This document shows positions 17,590 to 25,810 of a stretch of 64,000 bases of DNA, in pieces. Numbering within the stretch: position 1 is the first letter of the stretch; each line of letters opens with the position of its first letter. The notes beneath the pieces were generated by a model. The model did not search any database. It was not told the origin of the DNA and saw nothing but the letters and a program-made list of their open reading frames with translations. Made by a program: the position numbers and the translations under genes. The stretch is from a virus. The DNA is taken from positions 32,020 through 96,019 of IMG/VR virus record IMGVR_UViG_3300038468_000170. The stretch is one strand, 5' to 3'.

Positions 17590-17793
17590 ATGGCCAGGAA
17601 GAGCAAACACCACGCGCCCGGATGGCTCCCGTTCGCGTTGGCAGCGTCGGCCGTGACGGCGCTCGTTGCCGGGGCGCGCGCCGGCTGGAAGCTCTCTGGC
17701 GAGGCAAAGGCTCCGGCACCAGCATCGCCCTCGAGCACGCAGAAGGCGGGCGTCTTGCAAGACTGGGCGAGCGGCGTCGTCTATCGGGCCTGA
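17590..17793 (+). CDS. Small single-span membrane protein
   Basis: 67 residues. A basic start (MARKSKHH) is followed by an Ala/Leu/Val transmembrane segment (~11-30) and an Ala/Pro/Ser-rich exterior. It resembles the other anchored proteins of the 10.5-17.8 kb block in layout but not in sequence. It has no recognisable RBS and a candidate -10 only 6 bases away, which suggests a leaderless transcript. It ends just before a hairpin. Confidence 0.55.
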   Translation: MARKSKHHAPGWLPFALAASAVTALVAGARAGWKLSGEAKAPAPASPSSTQKAGVLQDWASGVVYRA

Positions 17794-17797
17794 AAGC

Positions 17798-17826
17798 GAA
17801 ACGGCCCGGGATCTCCGAGCCGTTTC
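17798..17826 (+). terminator. Hairpin after the virion block
   Basis: An 8-bp perfect stem (GAAACGGC at 17798-17805, GCCGTTTC at 17819-17826) with a 13-base loop starts 4 bases after the stop codon of 17590-17793. There is no long T run. It lies between convergent gene groups and may serve either strand. Confidence 0.5.
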
Positions 17827-17855
17827 AGGGGCGAAGGACTGTCGGGCCCTTCTGC

Positions 17856-17887
17856 CTCCACCACGCCCCAGGAAAGGGGCGGTGGAG
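17856..17887 (+). terminator. Second strong hairpin
   Basis: A 12-13-bp GC-rich stem (left arm 17856-17869, right arm 17876-17887, one bulged A) with a 6-base loop. With the hairpin at 17798 it forms a tandem structure between convergent transcription units. Confidence 0.5.
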
Positions 17888-18316
17888 CCGCCGGGTAGCG
17901 AGCCCGGGTCCGCGAGATGTCCAGACGATCTTCGTTCACGTGCCGTAGCCGATGAACGTCACCGGCACCGTTGCTCGCCCCGTATCGCGGGAGACAAGCG
18001 TTCCTCGTGGCCTTCATTACCGATCGGACGACAGCCTAGCGTTATCCCAAGTGGGCGCCTTCGTACGATCCGGGCTCGTGAGGTTCGTGCCGGCGAGCTA
18101 CTCGAGCTCCTCGCTCGCCAACAGATCAGGCCGCCACGCGGACGGACGGATCGATTGCGTTGTCGTTCGCAACTGACGTTTGCCCTCGTGAAGTGAGCGG
18201 CATCCCTGGCACGCAGACCTTCCTTTCATTCCCACGTCGAATCAATTCGGCCCCGTAGGTAATTCGAAGCGTAGATCTAGCGAGTTCGTGATGCAAGTCG
18301 CGCGCAAATCCGCAGC
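17888..18316. other. Gene-free stretch between convergent operons
   Basis: About 430 bases hold no reading frame I can support. A 74-codon frame at 17952-18176 has no RBS, family motif or coupling. I see no tRNA-like T-loop or acceptor pairing and no tandem repeat. The position between convergent operons fits a terminator region or a remnant. Confidence 0.5.
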
Positions 18317-18601
18317 TCACAGCTTCGGTTTCTCGAAACGGACGTTGCCGTCATCCTCGCCCCAAACGCGCTTGTACGTGAACAGCACTGCTTTCAGGCC
18401 CTCTTTCTTTTGCCGTTCGAAGCAGGCAGCGCAGAACACCAAGTAGTGCACCTCGCCGACGTCCGGTACGTTCAACGCCTCTGGGTAGTACAGCACGTCG
18501 TTCACGAGTATGTCGGGTCCGTGCTCGCAGCCGAGCATCACATCTCCGACTTTCGGCTGCACGTTGGACATCCGATGCTTTTGCAAAAACCCCCAGCTCA
18601 T
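18317..18601 (-). CDS. Small hypothetical protein with Cys pairs
   Basis: 94 residues. I use the ATG at 18601, which overlaps the previous stop (ATGA), rather than the GTG at 18610. The product has a CEH and later CAACF, compatible with a metal site, and a conserved-looking GDVMLGCEHGPD stretch. No family is recognised. It is the last gene of a three-gene minus operon. Confidence 0.6.
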   Translation of the reverse strand: MSWGFLQKHRMSNVQPKVGDVMLGCEHGPDILVNDVLYYPEALNVPDVGEVHYLVFCAACFERQKKEGLKAVLFTYKRVWGEDDGNVRFEKPKL

Positions 18602-18936
18602 TTTTCCCACGGTAGCCTCACCTTCGCCGCCCTCTCGCGCATCTCCGTCTGCCGTGCCGGCGACAGTTTCGAGAACAGGTTCGCCGGCTTCTCGTCTGGT
18701 CGCTCACGCTTTCGTAGATCGACCGCGTGCCAGATGTCCTTGATCTTCGCGCGCTGTTTCTCCGAAAACTCGAGCGTGCGGTCGTGTTGCTCACGGACGC
18801 TCTTGATGAACTCACGCTCCCAGTCCGAGAAGTAGACGCCGCCACGTTCGGGCGGAACGTCGACCAGCTCTTCGAGATCGGAGAGCTCCTTCAGCGCGGC
18901 CGTGTCTTTCCGGAGTTCGAGGATGGTGTCGGTCAC
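18598..18936 (-). CDS. Small hypothetical helical protein
   Basis: 112 residues, coupled to its neighbours on both sides by 4-bp overlaps. It is mostly charged and helical, with a GVYFSDWEREFIKSVREQH segment near residues 32-50 and an Arg/Glu-rich second half. No motif or family is recognised. Confidence 0.6.
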   Translation of the reverse strand: MTDTILELRKDTAALKELSDLEELVDVPPERGGVYFSDWEREFIKSVREQHDRTLEFSEKQRAKIKDIWHAVDLRKRERPDEKPANLFSKLSPARQTEMRERAAKVRLPWEK

Positions 18937-19250
18937 GGCTTGATCTCCTCACATCCGCACTTCTCGATGCCGACGCCGCTGCTCGAGAGCCACGTGTCGA
19001 GGAACGCTTCGGCCGCCCTGAGCGCCTGAGCGAGACCTTCGTACTTGTCCCCAATGATCTTGTGCGAGTGGTTACCGAACACCGAGTCGAGCGTTGCTGG
19101 TCCGTTGTTGACGTCCGTTTCGAGAGCGACGGCGACCCACTCTAGCTTGTTCATGCGCTGCACAATCAAGCCGAGCGTTTTTCCGTCGGCGCGTATCGCC
19201 GTCTTGCGTAAAACAGCGTCCTGTTCCCAGTCCGTGATCGACATCTTCAT
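18933..19250 (-). CDS. Small hypothetical protein
   Basis: 105 residues, or 103 if started at the second Met. A mixed alpha/beta composition ends with a CGCEE motif. It is the first gene of the coupled three-gene operon 19250-18317. No family is recognised. Confidence 0.55.
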   Translation of the reverse strand: MKMSITDWEQDAVLRKTAIRADGKTLGLIVQRMNKLEWVAVALETDVNNGPATLDSVFGNHSHKIIGDKYEGLAQALRAAEAFLDTWLSSSGVGIEKCGCEEIKP

Positions 19251-19314
19251 CTTCGCTGCTCCCTAGCGCATTGCCATATTACGCAGAGGCGATCGAACCA
19301 ACTCTCGCCCTGAT

Positions 19315-19551
19315 TCATGACGACAGCTCCACGACCATGCGCGCGATCTCCTTTTCAGTGCGAGCTCGACCACCGCTCAAGACGTTGCCGATCGTGTTCG
19401 GATCGCGCAGCGCTTCGCGAAATGCCTCGGCATGTCGCGTGCAACGACGGCCCATGACCGTTTCATGCGTTGCAGGTTCCTGACAGCGAGGGCCGCCGAG
19501 CGATGCGCCGTCACGAAGGGCCATGCAGCGGGAGCGGTCGATCTTCGTCAT
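19315..19551 (-). CDS. Small hypothetical Cys/His protein
   Basis: 78 residues from the ATG at 19551. The N-terminal part holds a C-x8-C...H pattern (SRCMALRDG, GPRCQEPATHETV, GRRCTRHAE), typical of small phage zinc-binding proteins. The C-terminus is helical. A longer frame reaching 19791 overlaps the next gene and is unlikely. Confidence 0.55.
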   Translation of the reverse strand: MTKIDRSRCMALRDGASLGGPRCQEPATHETVMGRRCTRHAEAFREALRDPNTIGNVLSGGRARTEKEIARMVVELSS

Positions 19552-19555
19552 GGTG

Positions 19556-19969
19556 TTAATCTCCCGCGAACCGTTTGTATCGCTCCACCTTTTGGAAGTG
19601 TTCCTCGCAGATACGGAGCTTGTGCCCATTGGAATCGACCGTGCGTGTAGCTTGGTTCGGGCACGGCCGCCATCGCTTCGCGCCGTCCACGCCGACATGC
19701 GGCTTGTCGATCGGATCCATGCAGAGTTCGCACTTGCTGTCTTGAAACACGGCCTCCGACCCGACCTTGAGACCAAGCGCGAACGGATCATCGGTGGGGG
19801 TGCCTACGAGCGCATGCCGCGAGTCTTCCCGGTCGAGTGCGTCTCGGAGCAGCTTGCGCAATGGCGGTGAGTGGCGCATCACCAAATTGATCAGCTTCAC
19901 GCCGAAGAGCGCTGTCAGCGCAATGCCCCCGAAGAACGCGATGAGCAGCGCAAGGATTTTTTCGGCCAT
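19556..19969 (-). CDS. Membrane-anchored protein with Cys-rich domain
   Basis: 137 residues. A GTG one codon upstream is an alternative start. Residues ~3-25 form a hydrophobic helix. The C-terminal half has CELCMDP, PCPN and a late CEEHF, a likely zinc-binding motif. It lies directly downstream of the recombinase gene (7-bp gap), which suggests co-transcription. No family is recognised. Confidence 0.6.
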   Translation of the reverse strand: MAEKILALLIAFFGGIALTALFGVKLINLVMRHSPPLRKLLRDALDREDSRHALVGTPTDDPFALGLKVGSEAVFQDSKCELCMDPIDKPHVGVDGAKRWRPCPNQATRTVDSNGHKLRICEEHFQKVERYKRFAGD

Positions 19970-19976
19970 CACTTAT

Positions 19977-21068
19977 TTACCTCTCGTTCATCCGGGCCAC
20001 GAGCCCCTTCACATTACGCATCTTCTCGAAGATCGAGTTCTTGTCTCGCTTGTCATATCGCGCGGTCGTCTCTGGCGACTCGTGCCCCATGAGTACTTGC
20101 ACCAGACGAATATCGAACCCTTCGTCGAGTAGCCGTGTCGCGAACGTTCTCCGAAAATCGTGCGGCCCAGTGACTACCTGAAGACAGCGACATCCCTTGT
20201 TACACTTCTTGCGGTCGCCAAATGCGAGATGAGACCCGTCTCGCACGAGCGCCCAGAAGCTCCATGGCGAGAGTTGCCTCTCTGGAAGTTCTGGGGAACA
20301 GAACACGGAGTCGTGCATCGGAGCGAGATCCGTACGCTTCTCGAGCCACTCCTCCATGGCCTCCTGAACCTCGGCGATGATGGGCACCTCGCGCTGCTTG
20401 TTGCCCTTGCCGATGATCGAGAGATTCTCCGGGCCAAAACCTTCGAGCGTCAGACGACCCACCTCTTCACGCCTGAGACCGGTACCGATCGACGTCGCCA
20501 CGGTGGCATCCAGAAGCGCGCCCCGATACCCGCTTAGATCACGCGCGACCTCGCGCAGACGCTTTTCCTCCGTCAGTGTGAGTGCGCGCCCTCGCGGCAC
20601 GCGAGACCCCGGGATCCGTTTCAGGACGCCCCTGGAATCGACGAGCTTGTACTGATCGCTCGTGATCATCTTCATGCCGTCCAACGTACGAATAAGTCCT
20701 CGCAAATGACTCAGCGTGAGGTTCGCTGTCCCGGGCGAGATCTCGCCGGCAAGTGTTGCGTCGTACAGCAATACTCGAATTCTGGTGGCGAGCGCGTAGT
20801 CGATGAGAGGCCACGGGAACAACTCCACGTTCCCGTTACCCCCCATCAGAAGCCGTGCGAGTCGCCGGAGCGCATCCAACGCCGTCTGCTTACTGCGAGG
20901 GGAGAGCTGCCCCCTGACGTACTCCCGAACGGCCTTTGCCCCGCGGTGAGCGGCTTCTTCTAGCGTCGACAGGTCCAAGCGCGCGTCGAAGCGTTCGACG
21001 AGTTCGATCGCCCCGCCGGGGGACAGGACGACGTCGTCGACCGGAGGTTTACCTACATCACCTGACAC
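19977..21068 (-). CDS. Tyrosine recombinase / integrase
   Basis: 363 residues. An N-terminal core-binding domain spans ~60-150 and the catalytic domain ~165-350. The active-site set is complete: Arg in GTGLRREE (~199), Lys in the GKGNKQR hairpin (~221-224), HDFRRTF (His303, Arg306), LMGHESPETT (His329) and the nucleophile in ARYDK (Tyr338). A Cys cluster KKCNKGCRCLQ (289, 293, 295) lies just before the HxxR box, as in integrases that bind a metal there. It could integrate a prophage, resolve dimers or invert DNA. It is followed by small genes rather than an excisionase. Confidence 0.9.
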   Translation of the reverse strand: MSGDVGKPPVDDVVLSPGGAIELVERFDARLDLSTLEEAAHRGAKAVREYVRGQLSPRSKQTALDALRRLARLLMGGNGNVELFPWPLIDYALATRIRVLLYDATLAGEISPGTANLTLSHLRGLIRTLDGMKMITSDQYKLVDSRGVLKRIPGSRVPRGRALTLTEEKRLREVARDLSGYRGALLDATVATSIGTGLRREEVGRLTLEGFGPENLSIIGKGNKQREVPIIAEVQEAMEEWLEKRTDLAPMHDSVFCSPELPERQLSPWSFWALVRDGSHLAFGDRKKCNKGCRCLQVVTGPHDFRRTFATRLLDEGFDIRLVQVLMGHESPETTARYDKRDKNSIFEKMRNVKGLVARMNER

Positions 21069-21257
21069 GGCCCAATCTTAGTGTGCAAAGGTTGGCGGGT
21101 CAAGAGCGATCTGAGGCTCCCCCACACCCGTCGCGTGCACATCGCGACGCGCGCCATAGCCGGTTCGTCGGAGGGGTTTCGCGGGGAAAATGAGAGGTCC
21201 GCACAGGGCGAACGAAAGGACCCGTCCCTCAAGCAGACGAAGACAGGGTCCTCGGTG

Positions 21258-21263
21258 TACTCT
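21258..21263 (+). promoter_or_regulatory. TACTCT box, candidate -10 element
   Basis: TACTCT lies 6 bases before the ATG at 21270, in the ~200-bp gap between divergent genes. No clear -35 is visible. The pattern matches the boxes before 10544, 13603 and 17590. Confidence 0.3.
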
Positions 21264-21269
21264 TTCCCC

Positions 21270-22733
21270 ATGCCGAATCAGATCGTTCTCGCGTGGACCG
21301 TCGACACCACGAACACTCCTCTCGGCCCCGCCGGGGCAGCGACGGCCCTCGGAGCCGTACCACTCTACGTCGATACCACGACCGACCCAGTTCTCGGTCA
21401 ACTTTACGGGCTCACCGTCGCGAGCGACGTATCGGCGCCGTCCGGACCGACGCAAGCGACGCGCACGCTGACGCTCAACATAGACTCCGGACACGTTCCG
21501 GCAGCACCGCCGCCGTTTCCGTGTCACCCGCGCACTTCGACGCCGCCCGTCTTGCCGTATCCGCTTCGCGCCACGAAAACGCTCCCGGGATCGTTCTTCG
21601 TTCAAACCGGGTCGATGGTCGTAGCCGTTTCACAGACTCAGATCCCGTCGCTCTCTATCGGCGACAACATTCAGTTCCTCTCCGAGGAAGGAGTCTTCTA
21701 CGTGGTCGGGGCGGTTGGCTCGACGTCGATCGGAATCACGACGCCGTACACCGGCGTGTCGGCAAACACGAGCGCGTTCAAAGAGGTCGTTGCCCCCGCG
21801 AAGATCGCGGCAGTCTTCTCAACGTCGCCGCTCGACACCGCTGGAGTCGCGACCGTGCCAGCGATTCCGGTTGGCCCCGGTGCGCAATCAGTCACGCTGA
21901 CCTACAAAGACTCGAACGGCGTCTCCAACACGCTCGTCATTCCGCTGACCGGTAGACGCCCAGCACTTATCGCGCTCCCGACTGCTCCGGCCGCAGGCTT
22001 CGACATCGCCGAGATCGACAGCTTCACCGTCTCTGCTGCGGGTACTTTCGGAAGCAGCGTAGGACAGATCACGCTCGTTTCGCTCGAGAGCGCACTCCCG
22101 GCAATCCCGTCGAACGCAACTCCCACCGACTTCAAAGGGCCGCTCACCGACGAGGCACAGATGCTCATCGACCGAGCGCTCGTCTATTTGCCGCCGAGCT
22201 ACTTCTCGCTCGCTGGGCAACAAGCAAGCACGCCGCAACTTGCTGGAGACTTCATCGTCACGACCGGCTCGACGAGCGTGCCTACGACGGTCGACCAGAC
22301 CGGTGCACTCGCTCCAGGAGACATCATCCAGTTCGCTTCGCAACTCGACGTGTTCTACACCATCGCCACGGTGGCCCCGGGACTCGTGAAGCTCACGACG
22401 CCGTACACCGGCATCGACGACAACTTCACCGGAACAAACAATGAAGGGACCAACAGCAACCGAGGGACCATGGGTAACCTCGGAGACAAGGTCACCAAGA
22501 CGACGGGAGCGTTCCTCGTGAACCCGTCGCCGGCCGCTCCACCAAGCAACACCGAGCTCGCGGAGCCGCTCGGACAGTTCGTCGCGCTCGAGACGGCGGG
22601 ACCCCCTCCGAATCCGCCGCTCGATCCGGCGACGGTGCCGGTGCCGACATTCCTCTCCGGACTCTTCACGCGAACGCTTCAGGTCGCGCTCGCGGGGGTG
22701 CCGGTCGTGCCGCAGACCATCACGTTCGTCTGA
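21270..22733 (+). CDS. Structural protein with internally duplicated beta module
   Basis: 487 residues. I choose the ATG at 21270 because the upstream frame is Arg/Lys-rich and unlike protein. Two ~65-residue segments match each other: near residues 105-170 (IGDNIQF...GVFYVVG...TTPYTGV) and near 330-395 (PGDIIQF...DVFYTIATV...TTPYTGI). The product is Thr/Pro/Val-rich and probably all-beta, with Pro-rich linkers. This is typical of phage fibre or baseplate proteins. It is transcribed alone between minus-strand operons and ends 18 bp from a convergent gene. Confidence 0.65.
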   Translation: MPNQIVLAWTVDTTNTPLGPAGAATALGAVPLYVDTTTDPVLGQLYGLTVASDVSAPSGPTQATRTLTLNIDSGHVPAAPPPFPCHPRTSTPPVLPYPLRATKTLPGSFFVQTGSMVVAVSQTQIPSLSIGDNIQFLSEEGVFYVVGAVGSTSIGITTPYTGVSANTSAFKEVVAPAKIAAVFSTSPLDTAGVATVPAIPVGPGAQSVTLTYKDSNGVSNTLVIPLTGRRPALIALPTAPAAGFDIAEIDSFTVSAAGTFGSSVGQITLVSLESALPAIPSNATPTDFKGPLTDEAQMLIDRALVYLPPSYFSLAGQQASTPQLAGDFIVTTGSTSVPTTVDQTGALAPGDIIQFASQLDVFYTIATVAPGLVKLTTPYTGIDDNFTGTNNEGTNSNRGTMGNLGDKVTKTTGAFLVNPSPAAPPSNTELAEPLGQFVALETAGPPPNPPLDPATVPVPTFLSGLFTRTLQVALAGVPVVPQTITFV

Positions 22734-22751
22734 CGTCTGACATACACAGGA

Positions 22752-23243
22752 CTACTTTCCTTCTCGCTCACCTAGCAGAGCTAGGATTGCATCTCGACAC
22801 GCCATCGCCATGGACTGATCTCGCGCGTACGTAGCGATCTCGTTTCGGTTGATCGCTTTCTCTCGGTCTAACTTCGCAAGCTGCGCGAAGTGATCACACA
22901 CGTTTGCGGCCGAACGAAATGCGGCATCTACTTTGGCAGCCATCGGCTCTTTCGTATGCGTGTGTGGCGCACCGATACGCTCCGACCTTCCGTCCGGCCG
23001 CGGGCCGTCGCCCTTCTCGCAAAGTTCGAAGAAGTGGCGAAGCCTCCGGACATCTAACGCCCCGCACTTTACCGCCTCTTCGAGAAGTAGTGCGACCCAG
23101 TGCTCCGCACCGGTCTGGAATTCGAGACTCGCACAAAGGTATCGGTAATCGACCTCGAGTCTGCCAGAGAACCATCGCGAGCTTTCAGACTCGCCAGGGA
23201 GGAACTGGATCCGGACCTGCGTGTGTTCTGTTCGATCGATCAT
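22752..23243 (-). CDS. Hypothetical protein
   Basis: 163 residues from the ATG at 23243, which overlaps the upstream stop (ATGA). The N-terminal ~75 residues look alpha/beta. The C-terminal part is helical and contains DHFAQLAKLDREKAINRNE. There are no transmembrane or metal motifs. It is the last gene of the long minus run 33394-22752. No family is recognised. Confidence 0.6.
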   Translation of the reverse strand: MIDRTEHTQVRIQFLPGESESSRWFSGRLEVDYRYLCASLEFQTGAEHWVALLLEEAVKCGALDVRRLRHFFELCEKGDGPRPDGRSERIGAPHTHTKEPMAAKVDAAFRSAANVCDHFAQLAKLDREKAINRNEIATYARDQSMAMACRDAILALLGEREGK

Positions 23244-23446
23244 AGCGGATGGTCCTCCTCTCCCGGATCGGGCACTGGAAGTCCAGCTTGCAAAAGATTG
23301 TCTAGCACAGCGCCAGCCGCACCCAGACCGCCAGCGAACACGCACAACTCGATCGTGGGCGCCTCTTTGAGCACGGCTTCGGCAAGCGTATCTACTTCGG
23401 AACGAATCTTCTTGACGCAATCGTAAAACTCTTCGGCCTTTGACAT
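23240..23446 (-). CDS. Small hypothetical protein
   Basis: 68 residues with an upstream RBS (GGAAGGAA). It has a helical N-terminus (AEEFYDCVKKIRSEVDTL) and a Gly/Ala-rich hydrophobic middle (CVFAGGLGAAGAV). It is coupled to the next gene. No family is recognised. Confidence 0.55.
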   Translation of the reverse strand: MSKAEEFYDCVKKIRSEVDTLAEAVLKEAPTIELCVFAGGLGAAGAVLDNLLQAGLPVPDPGEEDHPL

Positions 23447-23475
23447 TGGCTAGTTCCTTCCTATTTCCCTCCCGA

Positions 23476-24333
23476 TCAAGGAAGGGCATCTTGCATCCAC
23501 GGCTGCGGGAACAACCCCGGCCACCTCTCTACGCAGATCCGTTTCCACTTCCGAGCAAGCCGCAGGTACTCGAGATCGGCAGCCTCGTGATCACGCTCTC
23601 GGAACATCTTCGCAAGCGCGATCGGGTTCGTCGTCCAAATGAATGACGTCTCGCAGGCGTGCGACAGATACGGGCTCGCGCTCTCGAAGATACGTTTGCG
23701 AGCTATGCCCTTCGGCGCTTCACCGTGCATCGCGGTGTGCTCGACCGTACGGCGCGTGATGTAGTCGCGATACTCGGCGTAGTTGCGGATCATTGCACTC
23801 GCGAAACACATGAGCTCGTCTTGGTTGTCCAAGATCGCCGGATGCGCGACGTAACAGCCCGAGTGCTCCACGTACCGCGTCGACTCCTGAGACGGCGAGC
23901 CCTCTTCGGTCCGGTCGGCGCCAACGTAGTGCCGGATGAGCTCGTGCGACACACGCCGCGAGATACCGGCGATAAAGAAGCTCATCTTCGCGTGGTACAT
24001 GATGCTCGCGTGCGGGACGTCGCCTGACTGCGTGTTCGCGATGTACTCGGCGTTCGACTTCTTCCCCGCCTTGAGGCCGAAGCTGTCGTAGCACTTGCGA
24101 CCGGCGAGCTCGACGAGGAGTTCGTTATCCGTAATCACCCGCCCATTCTCTTCACGCGGATGCGGGAGAAGGGCGTCAAGACGCGCGGAAGCGAAGTCCG
24201 GCACGTACTCTTCCGGTACGCATTCGGGACGCCGAGAACGTACCCACTGAAGCATGTCGAAAACTCCGGACGGATCGATCGACATCTCCGCGATCACAGA
24301 GACAACAGGTTCTTCTTTGAGAATCTTCACCAT
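23476..24333 (-). CDS. thyX: FAD-dependent thymidylate synthase ThyX
   Basis: 285 residues. The ThyX signature is present as ELIRH followed by SPSQESTRYVE, with the substrate region KAGKKSNAEY and C-terminal LEYLRLARKW. Compared with the common RHRxxSxNExSxR motif, the third residue is Tyr (RHY) and about six extra residues separate RH from SxSQES. The enzyme makes dTMP from dUMP using methylene-tetrahydrofolate and FAD. It sits beside dCTP deaminase and dNMP kinase in a thymidine nucleotide set. Confidence 0.88.
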   Translation of the reverse strand: MVKILKEEPVVSVIAEMSIDPSGVFDMLQWVRSRRPECVPEEYVPDFASARLDALLPHPREENGRVITDNELLVELAGRKCYDSFGLKAGKKSNAEYIANTQSGDVPHASIMYHAKMSFFIAGISRRVSHELIRHYVGADRTEEGSPSQESTRYVEHSGCYVAHPAILDNQDELMCFASAMIRNYAEYRDYITRRTVEHTAMHGEAPKGIARKRIFESASPYLSHACETSFIWTTNPIALAKMFRERDHEAADLEYLRLARKWKRICVERWPGLFPQPWMQDALP

Positions 24334-24336
24334 GGT

Positions 24337-24876
24337 TCACGTTTTCCTTTCGAACTGCTTCCAGACGCGCGACGGCTGCGGTCCCCGCGAATACTCTTCG
24401 CAGTAGTTTCCGTCATAGAGCTCGACGTCACCCTGAATCGTGTGAAACCGGATCTGCGCGAACCGCATCCCTGCGTAAACCACGGTCGGGTACGTCGCGA
24501 GCACCTCGAGCGTGTACTGTCCGTCGAATCCCGGGTCTCCGTATCCGGCCGTCACGTGGACGAAGACACCGAGGCGACCAATCGAGCTTTTGCCGTCGAC
24601 GATCGGCACGAAGTGGTCCGTGCGGACGCGCTCGACCGTGTGCATCAAGTAGAGGCGTCCGGGGAACAGTACAAAGTCGTCGCTGATTTCGAATTGAGTA
24701 GTGGCTTGTGCACGAGCGCAATCGAGCCAAGGAGGTCCGCTGATCTCGTACATCACGACGGACCGACCAAGACGCAAGTCGTAGCTCGCCGGATTGACCT
24801 GAGCGTCGTCGAAGGACTCAATCAGGATGCGCCCTTCGACGAGCTGCTTTCGGATTTCCGGACCGGAGAGGATCAT
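24337..24876 (-). CDS. dcd: dCTP deaminase
   Basis: 179 residues, the usual length. The active-site block is GKSSIGRLGVFVHVTAGYGD followed by PGFDGQYTLEV, with the catalytic Glu in the final part. The N-terminal QVNPASYDLRLG is also diagnostic. The product converts dCTP to dUTP, or directly to dUMP if bifunctional, and so feeds ThyX. The start overlaps the stop of the upstream 66-residue gene. Confidence 0.92.
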   Translation of the reverse strand: MILSGPEIRKQLVEGRILIESFDDAQVNPASYDLRLGRSVVMYEISGPPWLDCARAQATTQFEISDDFVLFPGRLYLMHTVERVRTDHFVPIVDGKSSIGRLGVFVHVTAGYGDPGFDGQYTLEVLATYPTVVYAGMRFAQIRFHTIQGDVELYDGNYCEEYSRGPQPSRVWKQFERKT

Positions 24877-25073
24877 GGCTTCTCTTGTTTCGGATCGTAG
24901 CGTCTGTTATTGAGCAAATTCCAGGCGGCTCTATCGTTGCTGTCTAAAAAACGCACCCAGACACGTCCATTTTTGTCCAATCCGTAAACGTTGGTGGGGG
25001 AGGTCGCAATCTGTACGAACGGAGGCGCAACCGACATATCGATCTTCGATTTCTTCTTACCGATTTTCGACAT
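24873..25073 (-). CDS. Small basic hypothetical protein
   Basis: 66 residues with a Lys-rich N-terminus (MSKIGKKKSKID) and an alternating-strand region (VYGLDKNGRVWVRFLD) that looks like a small beta hairpin unit. It is coupled to dcd by a 4-bp overlap. No family is recognised. Confidence 0.55.
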   Translation of the reverse strand: MSKIGKKKSKIDMSVAPPFVQIATSPTNVYGLDKNGRVWVRFLDSNDRAAWNLLNNRRYDPKQEKP

Positions 25074-25099
25074 AGAGATACTCCTTCGAATAGTGATTC

Positions 25100-25810
25100 T
25101 CAGTCTTCTTTCGTCTCCGCGACGAACGCGCGCACCTTCTGTTCGAGTTCCTCGAGCGTGCCGTTGTTCACGATGACCGCGTCGAATGCGCTGTCTAGGA
25201 TGCTCTCTTGTTCGGTCTCGCTCACGTGCCGTCCATCGATGCCGGCGCCTGAACGCACGATGCGCACGAGCTTCGCGCCGGCCCTGCGGAAAGCGTCGAC
25301 CTCATTCTTGAACCGAAGATCGGGAACGACGACGCTCCTTCCCGCGGCCATGTATAGCAGGCGCGTCAACCCGAAGTTGGCGCTATACGAGTAGTCACCT
25401 TCGGCGAGCTTCTTGGCGACACGGAGCGCGTAGTCGATCCACACGTTCGGGTAGCAGTTGCGGCCCCATTCCGTGCCAAGCTGTTGGAGCGCGTAGCGGG
25501 GCGTCAAGAAGCATACATCGCTGGCTGTACCAACGGCGGCGCTACGCATGCCGCAACACAGGCACGTGGCGTGACCATCGCCAATAGATCCCCAAGTGTG
25601 CCGACGCGGGTAACGTTCATCCGGCGCGTTCCGCATCTCACTCGGCCCCCAAAGTTGCTCCGCCGTGAAGTCGAACACGTCACGAGCCAATCTCTTGAGC
25701 GGGTCCGCGAGCGCGACTTTCACGAAGCGGTGATCGCGTACGAGAATGTCCGCGACCGTGTCCTTTCCGCTCCCGGCTACGCCGGAGATGCCTACGAGAA
25801 CGGCGTTCAT
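25100..25810 (-). CDS. Deoxynucleoside monophosphate kinase
   Basis: 236 residues. The P-loop GVAGSGKDT is at residues ~9-17. ALADPLKRLARDVF, LTPRYALQQLGTEWGR and VVVPDLRFKNEVDAFR are typical of phage dNMP kinases. A short insertion with CLCCGM (~80-84) may bind zinc. The enzyme phosphorylates dNMPs for replication and completes the dcd-thyX-kinase route. The start overlaps the stop of a small membrane-protein gene (ATGA). Confidence 0.88.
   Translation of the reverse strand: MNAVLVGISGVAGSGKDTVADILVRDHRFVKVALADPLKRLARDVFDFTAEQLWGPSEMRNAPDERYPRRHTWGSIGDGHATCLCCGMRSAAVGTASDVCFLTPRYALQQLGTEWGRNCYPNVWIDYALRVAKKLAEGDYSYSANFGLTRLLYMAAGRSVVVPDLRFKNEVDAFRRAGAKLVRIVRSGAGIDGRHVSETEQESILDSAFDAVIVNNGTLEELEQKVRAFVAETKED

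Noticed and set aside
17888-18316. Possible tRNA or small RNA in the gene-free stretch
   Set aside because: I looked for a T-loop, anticodon arm and acceptor pairing by eye and found none. No tRNA gene is visible anywhere in the window.
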